This document shows positions 27,001 to 30,616 of a stretch of DNA of 64,000 bases, piece by piece (the stretch's first letter is position 1; the number at the start of each line of letters is the position of its first letter). The position numbers and the translations under genes were made by a program. The notes below the pieces were generated by a model. It was not told the origin of the DNA and did no database searches. It saw only the letters and a list, made by a program, of their open reading frames with translations. Source of the DNA: Polymorphospora lycopeni (GTDB lineage: Bacteria > Actinomycetota > Actinomycetes > Mycobacteriales > Micromonosporaceae). The DNA lies in contig NZ_JBCGDC010000016.1 of assembly GCF_042237075.1 (NCBI RefSeq), forward strand, positions 1-64,000, read 5' to 3'.

Positions 27001-28121
27001 GGGTCGGTGACCGGCTGCCCGGCCAGGTCCGCGGCGAGGTCCGGGGTGTCGAGCAGCAACCGGTCGGTGCCGGCGCGGTGCGGTATCCGGTCGGTGAGGT
27101 CGGTGGTGGTGAGCAGGCAGACGGGTGCGGCGTCGGCCAGCATGTAGGCGATCCGGTCGGCCGGGTAGTCGACGTCGAGCGGCAGGTAGGCGGCACCGGT
27201 CTTGAGGACGGCCAGTTCGGCGACGATCAGGTCCACCGACCGGGGCAGGGCGAGCGCGACCAGCCGCTCCGGGCCGGCGCCGGCGGCGATCAGCAGGTGG
27301 GCGAGCCGGTTGGCGCGCTCGTTGAGCTGCCGGTACGTCAGCTCGGTCTCCTCCAGCACGAGTGCGATCGCGTCGGGGGTGCGCCGTACCCAGGTCTGGA
27401 AGAGGTCGGGGACGGTGCCGGGCGGCACCGCGCAGGCGGTGTCGTTCCAGCCGACCAGGATCCGGTGCCGTTCGGCGGGGGTGAGCAGGTCCAGTTCGGC
27501 GACGGGCCGGTCGGGCCGCCGCGCCCCGTCGGTGAGGAGGTTGTCGAGGTGGTCGAGCAGGCGTGCGGCCGCCGCCGGGGCCAGCCGGCCGGTGGCGGAG
27601 CGCAGGTCGAGTTCGACGGCGTCGGCGCCGGTGGTGGCGCCGAGCCACAGGTCGAGGCGCTCGTCGGGGACGGTGCCGTATCCGACGTTGTAGGGCGCGG
27701 CGGTGGCCGGGTCGACGATCGCGTCCAGCGGCAGGGTGTGGGCCGCCGCCGCGGCCCGGGTGGCGGCGACCCGCCCGGCGAGTTCGGCGAGCCCAGGCGC
27801 ACCGGCGAGGTCCAGGCGCAGCGGCAGTTCGGAGCCGATCAGCAGGTCGGTTCCGCCGGTGTAGCGGTGCAGCAGGGCGGCGAGCCCGGCGAGTACGACG
27901 TCGTCGGTGCCGGTCCCGGTCCGGCGGGCGAGGTCGGCCAGCGGGCCGGCGGGCAGCGTACGGCGGTGCCCGACCCGCGGCCGGGAGCCGGTGCGGGGGG
28001 CGGGGACCTGCGGCGTACGGGTGCCGTCCACCGGGAGCGGGATCTCCGGGGCGGCCCCGGCGAGCCGGTCCCGCCAGTACCGCAGGGCGGACTCCACAGT
28101 GGTCGTTTCGCTGGCGGACAA
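9084..28121 (-). CDS. Five-module NRPS, hydroxamate siderophore synthetase
   Basis: A single polypeptide of 6345 residues. By motif reading the order is: C-lobe remnant, A1 with embedded N-methyltransferase, T1; C2-A2-T2; C3-A3 with embedded N-methyltransferase-T3; C4-A4-T4; C5-A5-T5; terminal epimerization domain. No thioesterase or reductase follows. Translation starts at a TTG at 28121, the first start after an in-frame stop, with GGAAAGGTG about nine bases upstream. The A3 specificity residues read DMENLGLINK, the code I know for N5-hydroxyornithine in coelichelin-type synthetases. With the N-monooxygenase and formyltransferase next door and iron boxes in front, the product is inferred to be an N-methylated hydroxamate pentapeptide siderophore related in type to scabichelin, though module order differs. 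It sits 70 bp after the monooxygenase and is probably in its operon. Confidence 0.96.
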   Translation of the reverse strand: MSASETTTVESALRYWRDRLAGAAPEIPLPVDGTRTPQVPAPRTGSRPRVGHRRTLPAGPLADLARRTGTGTDDVVLAGLAALLHRYTGGTDLLIGSELPLRLDLAGAPGLAELAGRVAATRAAAAAHTLPLDAIVDPATAAPYNVGYGTVPDERLDLWLGATTGADAVELDLRSATGRLAPAAAARLLDHLDNLLTDGARRPDRPVAELDLLTPAERHRILVGWNDTACAVPPGTVPDLFQTWVRRTPDAIALVLEETELTYRQLNERANRLAHLLIAAGAGPERLVALALPRSVDLIVAELAVLKTGAAYLPLDVDYPADRIAYMLADAAPVCLLTTTDLTDRIPHRAGTDRLLLDTPDLAADLAGQPVTDPTDADRSAPLTVHGAAYVIYTSGSTGHPKGVVLSHTGVAKLIATQTERFGIGPHSRVLQFASPSFDVAFWDLCLALLSGGRMVLVPADRRVPTDALAGYARDHGATFMILPPALLAVLPADAELPAGATLLAGTERVSSELVARYARRLKMYNAYGPTEATVNSTLGRCDPDLPPGSPVPIGRPDPGTRAYVLDDTLRPVPVGVIGELYLGGPGLARGYLNRAGLTAQRFVADPYGPAGERLYRTGDLVRWRADGQLDFVGRTDDQVKIRGYRIELGEVESAIAGDPEVAQVVATVREDRPGDRRLVAYVVPATGGRTAAADGAAGRGDGQVAQWKELHELLYRAGTAEPAADNFTGWNSTYDGQPIPLPEMRAWRDATVARIGALRPRRILEIGVGSGLILSRLAPHTEAYWGTDLSEQAIETLRGHVAANPDLAGRVTLRARPAHRFDGLPAGFFDTVVVNSVVQYFPDAGYLADVLRRAVELVVPGGRVFVGDVRNLRLLPVLRAAVQVGRHTAGRRPLDVAAARTGVEQDLAWEGELLLDPDFFPTLAAGLPDVAGVDLWVRRGTDHNELSRYRYDVVLHRRPDGAAAGVPVAAAPARVWGTELSTLDAIGAVLAGERPAELRVTGLPNARLVADLAAHRQLAPDVAGETPDPVDPEALHDLATRHGYTVAVTWAPDGTDGHLEAVFRTGQAPDGAATTGADRPAAPAYRPGGTGRPLAELANRPVAFRDVTALLRRLREQARTWLPEHMVPAAFVALHRIPVAGSGKVDRAALPVPDLGALSTGVRPRGAREELLCTLYAEVLDLPSVGIDDDFFALGGDSIVAIQLVIRARQAGLAITLRQVFVRRTVAALAPDAVPVADPVADPAPVTVDAATAAQLAAELPGLVEVLPVTPLQEGFYFHALLDGVGTDAYVVQLVVDLTGPLDADALRAATQSVLDRHAPLRAAFRTGPHGELVQAVMAGVELPWRTVDLSGLDADAQRDRLTAETDAERGRPFDLGRAPLLRALLARRSPDRHWLVLQFPHIVADGWSVSVLLRDLLAGYGPAATPLPAVTPYRTYLGWLGRQDRDAARTAWAAALSGVDEPTRLVPVPARPLPARNAELRITLPEPVTAALTARAREYGLTLGAVLQGAWGLLLGQLTGRRDVLFGTTVSGRAADVDGIADIVGLFINTLPVRLRWHPDRSLLDVLAGLHAEQSDLLDHQHLGLAELHRLTGLDELFDTLVVLENYPEQDGLRDPSGTIGVAGLDYRDAGHYPLALIALPGDRLDLRFKHDLSRVDAPTARRIADRLGRLLEQIATDPHLPCGRLGLLTDAERDHALALLAGPHRAGGPATLLDAIEAQVARTPHAPAIIAGDATVTYRQLDERAAALAARLVAAGAGPERFVAVAVPRSVELVVGLLGVLKAGAGYLPLDADQPADRLADLLADAGVHTVVTVPAARAALPAGLDLLPVDGPAAPGPVGVRPRPDQPAYLLFTSGSTGRPKGVVVPHAAITSQLTWVQDRFRLTADDRVLHQLSATFDPAALEIFWPLTAGAAIVLTRPDGTGDPAHLAEVIHRHRATTLVTVSSVLTAFADALAVAGTGTSVASLTRVLAGGDALPAATAARWRELTGTPVHNVYGPTETAVQVTWHPADTGPAGPTVPIGRPVADTRLYVLDGALRPVPPGVPGELYVAGAQLARGYHRRPALTADRFVADPYGPAGERMYRTGDLVRYGEDGVLEYLGRTDRQVKVRGHRIEPGEVEAHLAGRPGVAAAAVAVRPGPGGATRLVGYVVARPGADVDPDALRANLAATLPGPLVPAVMVAVDALPRTASGKLDLAALPDPQPDRAASRAPATDGERLFCDIFAAVLDLPGVGADDDFFALGGDSIRSIAVSSRAYARDLPVSPRDVFTLRTPAELAASAVPSAGTGAGPDGAPAVEVPAAADLELVRGRSPWPVEEVWPLSPLQEGLYFHASYDSGELDVYTAQVAFDVARPMDADRLARACRTLLARNPGLRAGFTGDGLPAPVQFVTADPPPALTTADLSTMDGDARAAELDRLLTADRTRRFDLARPPLFRLLLIRLGDTDRLVITHHVLLWDGWSARIVLDQFLALYAADGDDRDLPPAGSYRSYLDWLAGQDRDAAATAWRAAFDGLAEPTLVAPAEKARRPVLPRRRGVELSTAATDRLRAAARDHGVTLNTMLNAAWALVLSTAVGRTDVVFGTTVAGRPAQIPYVDDTIGLFLNTVPVRVALDAAEPVGDLLRRMQAERAALMPHEYLGLGEVQRESGHTQLFDTLFALQQVGGDDELAQLRDRYGVTEAGSVDATHYPLTLVVAPGQRLRATLAYRADTVGAPTAASLLDRFVTVLSRLAATPTGPVGRIDPLPPAERAALAARAGATVRPLPGDTIADLLGAQARRTPDETALVFGARRWTYAELDARVNRIARLLMARGAGPEKVVALALPRSADMVAALFAVLRTGAAYLPLELDHPADRLAHMIDDAGPVCVLTTTAVAARLPDRDLLRLDAPETVAELAATPAEPAEHPAFARTRPERLEHPAYVIYTSGSTGRPKGVVTPYRGLTNMQLNHQEAIFGPVVEAAGRRLRIAHTVSFAFDMSWEELLWLVEGHEVHVCDEELRRDAEALVAYCDRHRIDVVNVTPTYADHLIAQGLLAGDEAAGRHRPVLVLLGGEAVSDQVWNRLRDTDGTLGYNLYGPTEYTINTLGGGTLDSATPTVGREIWNTRAHLLDPWLRPVPDGCAGELYIGGAGLARGYLGSPGLTAHRFVADPFGAPGQRLYRTGDLVRRRPDGNLDFLGRTDDQVKIRGYRVELGEIESVLTEHPDVARAAVVARDTGTGRRLVGYVVPADGVAAGDEDEQIAEWHQIYHDEYAEVGTAVGTEEFAGWDSSYDGRPIPLADMREWRDTTVARIRELRPRRVLEIGCGTGLLLTRLAPDCESYWGTDFAAPVIDKLRVDVAGVPELAGRVELRHRRADDLSGLPRDHFDTIVINSVVQYFPSVEYLVQVLTGALDLVVPGGAVFVGDVRNLRLARTFHAAVQAARSGADPDPDRLRRAVERGVLMEKELLVDPDLFAVLPGVTGTVLTKRGRHHNELTRHRYDVVLRAASGTAPPAADLPVRRFDGDLAGLGAYLESARPERVRVERVPNARLAGELATVRALDDQSSDVDGPAGVEPEALRELGERLGYRALVTWSPAHDGSLDLVLTPPDEEPPAGLCRPLRTAATPADCANRPAAARGTAALTARLRDHLKRRLPDYMVPAALVLLADLPLTVNGKLNTRALPDADPAPTATPDQAPANDRERALCELFADVLGLPAVGVRDNFFDLGGHSLLATRLVGRARGVLGADLSIRDLFEAPTVAELCARVAPDPGGDRPALEPVPRPDPLPASYAQQRLWVLHQLDPDSTAYNFPLVARLRGTLDTDAFTAAVRDVVARHEALRTLVVTHDGRPVQRVVPAADAVPAVDLRDVTAAELPTVVRAAASRPFDLATELPVRLTIARLAPDEHVVVILLHHVTTDEWSDGPFLRDLGVAYAARLGGTAPDRPPLPVQYADYTLWQRELLGDPADPASRAARQLAFWRETLAGAPQRLELPADRTPAPDTTGAAGGETSIELDPAAVRVLRRLAQQTGASMFMVGHALVAALLHRLGAGTDIPLGAPIAGRTDEALDDLVGFFVNTLVLRTDVGGDPGFTELLTRVRAADLAAFANQDVPFEAVVRDLNPERTAGDNPLFQVMVVHRNRGDDRLDLPGLTATPEPYATGTARFDLVFSFVEQADGESLSVTLGYRADVFEPATVEAIGRRLARLVDAVAADPAAPLHTADLLDDAERRHVLHDLNATGRPVAEATLPDLFAARVAERPDAVAVVDAAGELTYAGLDAAANRIARLLLRDGVRAGDVVGLAVPRSAPMVAAILGTLKLGAAYLPLDLTHPADRLAYMLTDSGARTVLSTMDAPLPDAAVHRIVLDAPATAAELAGLDGGPVTEARPPAGLDHAAYVIYTSGSTGRPKGVVVSHEGIASLAATAVDRMGVTADSRVLQFASVGFDVTVFDLVMSLCVGGRLVLISDEARVADHALTDFLAAHAVTHMILPPSLLSALPEECELPDGGVVLVGTETVPPDLVRRLTRRQRVFGAYGLTEATVNSTLWAAEPGWAAAVPIGRPDPNTRVYVLDPYLRPVPSGVVGELYVAGRGLATGYLGQHGLTAQRFVADPYGPAGARMYRTGDRARWRTDGNLDFLGRTDDQVKIRGFRIEPGEIEAALAGHPDVAQAAVVADRSGPVTRLAAYVVPAGTAAPDPAALRDHVAARLPEYMVPAAVTVLPGPLPLTPNGKLDRRALPAPDFGAATGGRAPATAREELLCRLVADLLHLPAVGADDDFFALGGDSIVAIQLVGRARREGLTIRPAAVFTARTPAGLAAVARDAEPAAMPGAAPVSTGLVLDPAEAAEIAALDPAPVEVLPLTPLQAGLLFHAALDSDGPDVYTVQTWFDLAGPVDADRLRRSGQALLDRHANLRAGFRHLSSGRPVALVPATAELPWSEQDGAGTSWPDLLDAQAARFDPAAPPLLRLALVHLGPDRHRLILTHQHLLLDGWSGPPLVDELARLYAADADPAALPPVVPFRDYLGWLAAQDRAAAREAWATELADVTEPTRLVPADPARPPIAPRLHETELPTEVTAALSTLARRTGVTVGTAVHAAWGVVLSRLLGRDDVVFGATVSGRPADLPGMESMIGLFITTIPVRVRCRPADPLRDVLDRVWAAQSRLVDHQHLGLAEIQRAAGAGELFDSLVVFENFPVTDGPAGPVAGLDIRPAGGRDATHYPLTWSVEPGDRLRLVAEYRPDVLDPATVERITDALARTLTALATDPDRPAGTVDLLTEPVRDRVLAAGQGPVVDVPAATMPDLFAAQVAETPDATALVGTDTDALGWSFAEVDRYTNRLARLLVADGAGPERLVALALPRKAITVAAILAVHKAGAGYLPVDADLPPDRIAGMLADAAPVLLITTADVAADLPAGGPPRLRLDSAETAERLRGQPATAVTDTDRRRMLRPDHPAYVIYTSGSTGRPKGVVVTHRNLVNLFHSHRATLHQPAVAATGRRHLRVGHAWSFSFDASWQPQLWLYDGHAVHVVDDETRRDPGRLAAAVTAARLDFIEVTPGQFAAMADAGLVRDGRCGLAVVGVGGEAVPPDLWTALSGLSGTTGFNLYGPTECTVDALVARIGESVRPVVGRPVANLRAYVLDPAMRPVAPGVTGELYLAGAGLARGYLGRPDLTAQRFVADPFGPPGTRMYRTGDLARWTADGQIDYAGRADDQVKIRGYRIEPGEIEAALTGHPAVSRASVVVRDDHGRHLVAYVVATPGTDPDPAVLREHAAGLLPEYMVPAAFVVLPRLPVLPNGKLDRAALPAPDHRPSAGRAARTPLERTLRDLVADVLGRPDIGVDDDFFAAGADSASSIELVARARRAGLTLRTRDVFRLRTVAALAPVVTVGETTVPLTPIMHWLRGLPGPIDGFNQSAVLRTPAEPDHDRIVRALCSLVDTHDLLRARLDRTDGRPWTLRVPPPGLTDVRPLVHRVDAAGLDDDGLRAEVAAQARAARDRLDPDGGVLLQAVWFDAGPRPGRLLLTIHHLAVDGVSWRILVPDLAAAWAAAGEPERPGGGPAPVGTSFADWAAGLVRASADPAREAELAYWTDALAGPDDGARRAASDLPLHRPLDPARDTAATCREVHTTLATAETAALLTRLPAALDATVNDILLATVAAAVAGTRRRTGVEGGSVRIALEGHGREESTVAGPVDLSRTVGWFTSVYPVRLDPGTVDPDRADTLRAAVTRVRDTLRAVPDNGIGFGLLRHLDSRTGASLAALGDPDIQVNYLGRFSLPEAADWSFAPEMAVAAPYAADPDMPQSYALGVTIQVEDRADGPHLTATWTWPGAVLAEETVRETAADWTRILHSLVKSVEPPPRRAR
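9120..10520 (-). other. NRPS terminal epimerization domain
   Basis: Residues about 5880-6330 carry PLTPIMHWLRG, IHHLAVDGVSWRIL, RTVGWFTSVYPV, DNGIGFGLLRHL and QVNYLGRF, the motif series of epimerization domains. The protein ends shortly afterwards, so the last carrier feeds an E domain but no thioesterase. The release step must be spontaneous cyclisation of a hydroxyornithine end or the work of a separate enzyme. Confidence 0.9.
10530..13620 (-). other. NRPS module 5: C5-A5-T5
   Basis: C5 opens LPLTPLQAGLLFHA and has THQHLLLDGWS with the catalytic His in place. A5 has YTSGSTGRPKG near residue 5440. Its pocket residues by eye are D A Q E G G L V D K, nearest in my memory to glutamine-type codes (DAQDLGVVDK) but sharing the layout of the A3 hydroxyornithine pocket, so the substrate is uncertain. 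T5 reads FFAAGADSASSIEL: the Ser that carries phosphopantetheine is present although the LGGDS consensus has drifted. Confidence 0.75.
13720..16840 (-). other. NRPS module 4: C4-A4-T4
   Basis: C4 begins PASYAQQRLWVLHQL, the LCL type that joins two L residues, with active site LLHHVTTDEWS (Gly of HHxxxDG replaced by Glu). A4 has YTSGSTGRPKG near residue 4385; its A5-type motif reads AYGLTEATVN (Leu for the usual Pro). Pocket residues by eye are D V F I V V A V N K, close to A1 and therefore probably a related substrate. T4 is FFALGGDSIVAIQL near 4765. Confidence 0.8.
16870..21180 (-). other. NRPS module 3: C3-A3 with N-methyltransferase-T3, N-methyl-hydroxyornithine
   Basis: C3 opens with WPLSPLQEGLYFHASYD, but its active site reads THHVLLWDGWS, which puts Val where the catalytic His is expected (see findings). 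A3 has YTSGSTGRPKG near residue 2930 and pocket residues D M E N L G L I N K, the hydroxyornithine code. A second N-methyltransferase is inserted after KIRGYRVELGE (LEIGCGTG near 3305, HRYDVVLRA near 3480). T3 is FFDLGGHSLLATRL near 3710; the GGHS form is usual before L-accepting C domains. Predicted unit: L-N2-methyl-N5-hydroxyornithine. Confidence 0.85.
21270..24340 (-). other. NRPS module 2: C2-A2-T2
   Basis: C2 opens with LPVTPLQEGFYFHA, the N-terminal style of dual or D-accepting C domains, and its active site reads FPHIVADGWS (first His replaced by Pro, catalytic His kept). A2 has FTSGSTGRPKG near residue 1855. Its pocket residues by eye are D P L T L G V V Q K, which match no code I remember, so the substrate is open. 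T2 is FFALGGDSIRSIAV near 2248, again the GGDS form. There is no tailoring domain. Confidence 0.8.
24430..28121 (-). other. NRPS module 1: C-lobe remnant, A1 with N-methyltransferase, T1
   Basis: Residues about 1-210 resemble only the C-terminal half of a condensation domain and have no HHxxxDG, so this is a chain-initiating module. A1 runs from about 215, with YTSGSTGHPKG near 395. Its pocket residues, read by eye, are D V W I L A A V N K, which I cannot assign. After KIRGYRIELGE near 645 an N-methyltransferase is inserted (LEIGVGSG near 765, YRYDVVLHR near 955), then A10 (GSGKVDRAALP near 1145). T1 has FFALGGDSIVAIQL near 1198; the GGDS form usually precedes epimerizing or D-accepting domains. 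Predicted unit: an N-methylated, possibly D-configured residue, perhaps a formyl-hydroxyornithine. Confidence 0.8.
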
Positions 28122-28191
28122 GAAGGATCACACCTTTCCGGCGGAAGGCACGCGGGGCCGACCGGCCCCGGGACGGGAACGCGCCGAGCGG

Positions 28192-29505
28192 TCAGACGCG
28201 GGCGGCGGCGGGAGTCTGGACGGCGCGGCGGGCGGCGATCGACGTGACGATCTCGGCGGCCCGGATCGCGCCGTTGGACAGCAGCGACGAGCTGATCCCG
28301 TGGCTGTGTTCGGTGCCGCCCTGGAGGTAGACGCCGCAGCGCAGGGTGTCGCGGGTGGCCACCCGGTAGTCGCGGTGCACCCGGAGCCGGCCGTGGCCGT
28401 CGCGTTCGCAGTGGTCGCCGAGTTCGCCGAGCAGCATCGTCGGGTCGACCGGGTCGTAGCCGGTGGCGCAGACCAGGATGTCGGCGTCGAGCGTGCGACG
28501 TTCGCCGGTGGTCAGGGTTTCGACGACCACCCGTACGCCGGCGTCGTGCGCGGTGGCGGCGGCCAGCCGGGTGACGTTGAGCATGTGCAGCCGCCTGCGG
28601 CCGAGCACCTGTTCCTGGTAGCTGCGGCGGTACAGCTCGGCGATGAGGTCGCCGTCGACCACCGCGTAGTTGGTGTTGCCGTGGTAGCCCATGAGCTGGT
28701 TCTTGACCTCGGCGGGGGCGTCGTAGAAGTCGTCGACGGCGGCCGGGTCGAAGATGCGGTTGGCGAACGAACTGTCGTCGGCGGGGGTGTATCCGTAGCG
28801 GGCGAAGACCGCGTAGACCTCGGCGTCGGTGAACTGCTCGTGCAGCCGGGCGGTGACCTCGGCGGCACTCTGGCCGGCGCCGACGACGACGAACCGGGCC
28901 GGGGTGGCGCCGGTGAGCCGGCCGAGGTTGTGCAGCAGCTCGCCGCTGTGCCAGATCCGGTCGCCGGCGACGACGCCGCCGGGCAGGCGGGGGCGCAGAC
29001 CGGTGGCGAAGACGAGGTCGCGGGCGCGGTAGACGGTGGTGCCGGCGCCGGTGTCGACCAGCACGTCGACCAGGTCGACGCCGCCGTCGGTATCGGTTCC
29101 GGCCGGGCGTACGGCGATCACCTCGTGGCCGTAGCGGACCGAGTCGTCGACCTGGGCGGCGGCCCATTCGAGGTAGTCGTGGTATTCGACCCGCAGCGGG
29201 TTGAGCGTCTTGTGGTTGATGAAGTCGACCAGGCGGCCCTTCTCCTTGAGGTAGCACAGGAAGCTGAACCGGCTGGTGGGGTCGCGCAGGGTGACCAGGT
29301 CCTTGAGGAACGAGACCTGCATGGTGGCGTCGTCCAGGAGCATCCCCCGGTGCCAGCCGAAACGCTCCTGGCGCTCAAGGAAGACCGCGGTGGGCCGGCC
29401 CGGGCCGCTCTGCTCGGTCAGCGCGATGGCCAGGGCCAGGTTGGACGGTCCGAATCCCACCCCTACGACGTCGTAGACGGGCACATCGGGCGAAGAGCGC
29501 GGCAT
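28192..29505 (-). CDS. L-ornithine (lysine) N-monooxygenase, siderophore type
   Basis: 437 residues, ATG at 29505. The FAD-binding motif VGVGFGPSNLALA is at residues 14-26, an NADPH-binding VVVGAGQSAAEV lies mid-protein and the family ATGY motif appears as VCATGYDP. This is the SidA/PvdA/IucD layout. Such enzymes hydroxylate the side-chain amine of ornithine with O2 and NADPH, giving the N5-hydroxyornithine from which hydroxamates are built. It is the first gene after the iron box at 29527 and precedes the NRPS by 70 bp on the same strand, so substrate supply and assembly should be co-regulated. Confidence 0.95.
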   Translation of the reverse strand: MPRSSPDVPVYDVVGVGFGPSNLALAIALTEQSGPGRPTAVFLERQERFGWHRGMLLDDATMQVSFLKDLVTLRDPTSRFSFLCYLKEKGRLVDFINHKTLNPLRVEYHDYLEWAAAQVDDSVRYGHEVIAVRPAGTDTDGGVDLVDVLVDTGAGTTVYRARDLVFATGLRPRLPGGVVAGDRIWHSGELLHNLGRLTGATPARFVVVGAGQSAAEVTARLHEQFTDAEVYAVFARYGYTPADDSSFANRIFDPAAVDDFYDAPAEVKNQLMGYHGNTNYAVVDGDLIAELYRRSYQEQVLGRRRLHMLNVTRLAAATAHDAGVRVVVETLTTGERRTLDADILVCATGYDPVDPTMLLGELGDHCERDGHGRLRVHRDYRVATRDTLRCGVYLQGGTEHSHGISSSLLSNGAIRAAEIVTSIAARRAVQTPAAARV

Positions 29506-29526
29506 AGACCACCCCTAGATCGTTAT

Positions 29527-29545
29527 TTAGGGTAGGCTACCCTTT
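29527..29545. promoter_or_regulatory. Iron box (IdeR/DmdR operator) in the mox-formyltransferase divergent promoter
   Basis: TTAGGGTAGGCTACCCTTT is a near-perfect inverted repeat matching the actinobacterial iron box TTAGGTTAGGCTAACCTAA at 15 of 19 positions. It lies 21 bp upstream of the N-monooxygenase start and about 100 bp upstream of the formyltransferase, so an iron-loaded DtxR-family repressor could silence both directions. Confidence 0.9.
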
Positions 29546-29592
29546 GCTAGAATGCCGGTCAATGCGTCACGGGATCGACACGCAGCGCGCAG

Positions 29593-29611
29593 ACAGGTAA
29601 GCCTTGCCTGA
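29593..29611. promoter_or_regulatory. Possible second, weaker iron box before the formyltransferase
   Basis: ACAGGTAAGCCTTGCCTGA is an imperfect palindrome (CAGGTAAG against CTTGCCTG) that matches the iron-box consensus at about 12 of 19 positions. It is 36 bp before the ATG at 29647, a good place for a repressor site. Confidence 0.45.
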
Positions 29612-29646
29612 CCCACCTACCGTCGTCAATGCCTGGAGGCGTCAAG

Positions 29647-30591
29647 ATGCGAGTCGTCATGTTCGGTTACCAGACCTGGGGACACCGGACCCTGCAAGCG
29701 CTGCTGGACTCCGAACACGAGGTCGCGCTGGTCGTGACACATCCGAAGAGCGACCACGCGTACGAGCAGATGTGGGACGACTCGGTCGCCGACCTGGCCC
29801 GCGACAACGGCGTACCGGTGCTGCTGCGCCAGCGCCCCGACGACGACCTGACCGAGGAGGTCAAGCGGGCCGACGCCGACATCATCGTGGCGACCAACTG
29901 GCGCACCTGGATCCCGCCGGCGATCTTCAACCAGCCCCGGTACGGCACCCTGAACGTGCACGACTCCCTGCTACCGGCGTACGCCGGCTTCTCGCCGCTG
30001 ATCTGGGCGGTGATCAACGGCGAGCCGGAGGTCGGCGTCACCGCGCACATGATGGACGAGGAACTGGACGCCGGCGACATCGTCCTGCAACGTGCCGTAC
30101 CGGTCGGGCCGACCGACACCACGACCGACCTGTTCCACCGCACGCTGGCCCTCTTCGGGCCGATCACCCTGGACGGCCTGGCGCGCATCGCGTCCGGCCG
30201 GACCGACTGGGTCAAGCAGGACCGCGGCCGGGCCAGCTTCTTCCACAAGCGATCCATCGAGGACAGCCGAATCGACTGGAGCTGGCCGGCACAGGACCTG
30301 GAGCGGCTGGTCCGGGCGCTGCCCGACCCGTACCCGAACGCCTTCACCTACCACCGCGGCGAGCGGATCCGGATCCTGTCGGCCGGGATCTCCGAGGGCT
30401 TCTACGGCGGCACACCGGGCCGGATCTTCATCCGGGAGGGCGACGGCATCGTGATCGTCGCCGGTGCGGAGGCCCGCCGCGGCCGCAGCCACGGCCTGGT
30501 CGTCAAGCGGGTACGCACCGACGACGGCACCGAACTGCCGGCCACCGAGTACTTCCGCACGATGGGCGGTTACCTGACCGACCGCCCCTGA
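29647..30591 (+). CDS. Formyltransferase for hydroxyornithine (methionyl-tRNA formyltransferase-like)
   Basis: 314 residues. The ATG at 29647 is preferred over that at 29629 because GGAGG lies exactly seven bases before it. The N-terminal formyltransferase domain carries NVHDSLLPAYAGFSPLIWAV and the AHMMDEELDAGDIVLQ segment, with the Asn/His/Asp residues expected for transfer from N10-formyl-tetrahydrofolate. A C-terminal Fmt-like domain follows (YHRGERIRILSA). Similar enzymes in coelichelin-type clusters formylate N5-hydroxyornithine to make a hydroxamate. It is divergent from the N-monooxygenase across the iron box, which supports a siderophore role rather than housekeeping Fmt. Confidence 0.9.
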   Translation: MRVVMFGYQTWGHRTLQALLDSEHEVALVVTHPKSDHAYEQMWDDSVADLARDNGVPVLLRQRPDDDLTEEVKRADADIIVATNWRTWIPPAIFNQPRYGTLNVHDSLLPAYAGFSPLIWAVINGEPEVGVTAHMMDEELDAGDIVLQRAVPVGPTDTTTDLFHRTLALFGPITLDGLARIASGRTDWVKQDRGRASFFHKRSIEDSRIDWSWPAQDLERLVRALPDPYPNAFTYHRGERIRILSAGISEGFYGGTPGRIFIREGDGIVIVAGAEARRGRSHGLVVKRVRTDDGTELPATEYFRTMGGYLTDRP

Positions 30592-30616
30592 CCGGACGAC
30601 GCCGGCCGACCCTGGG

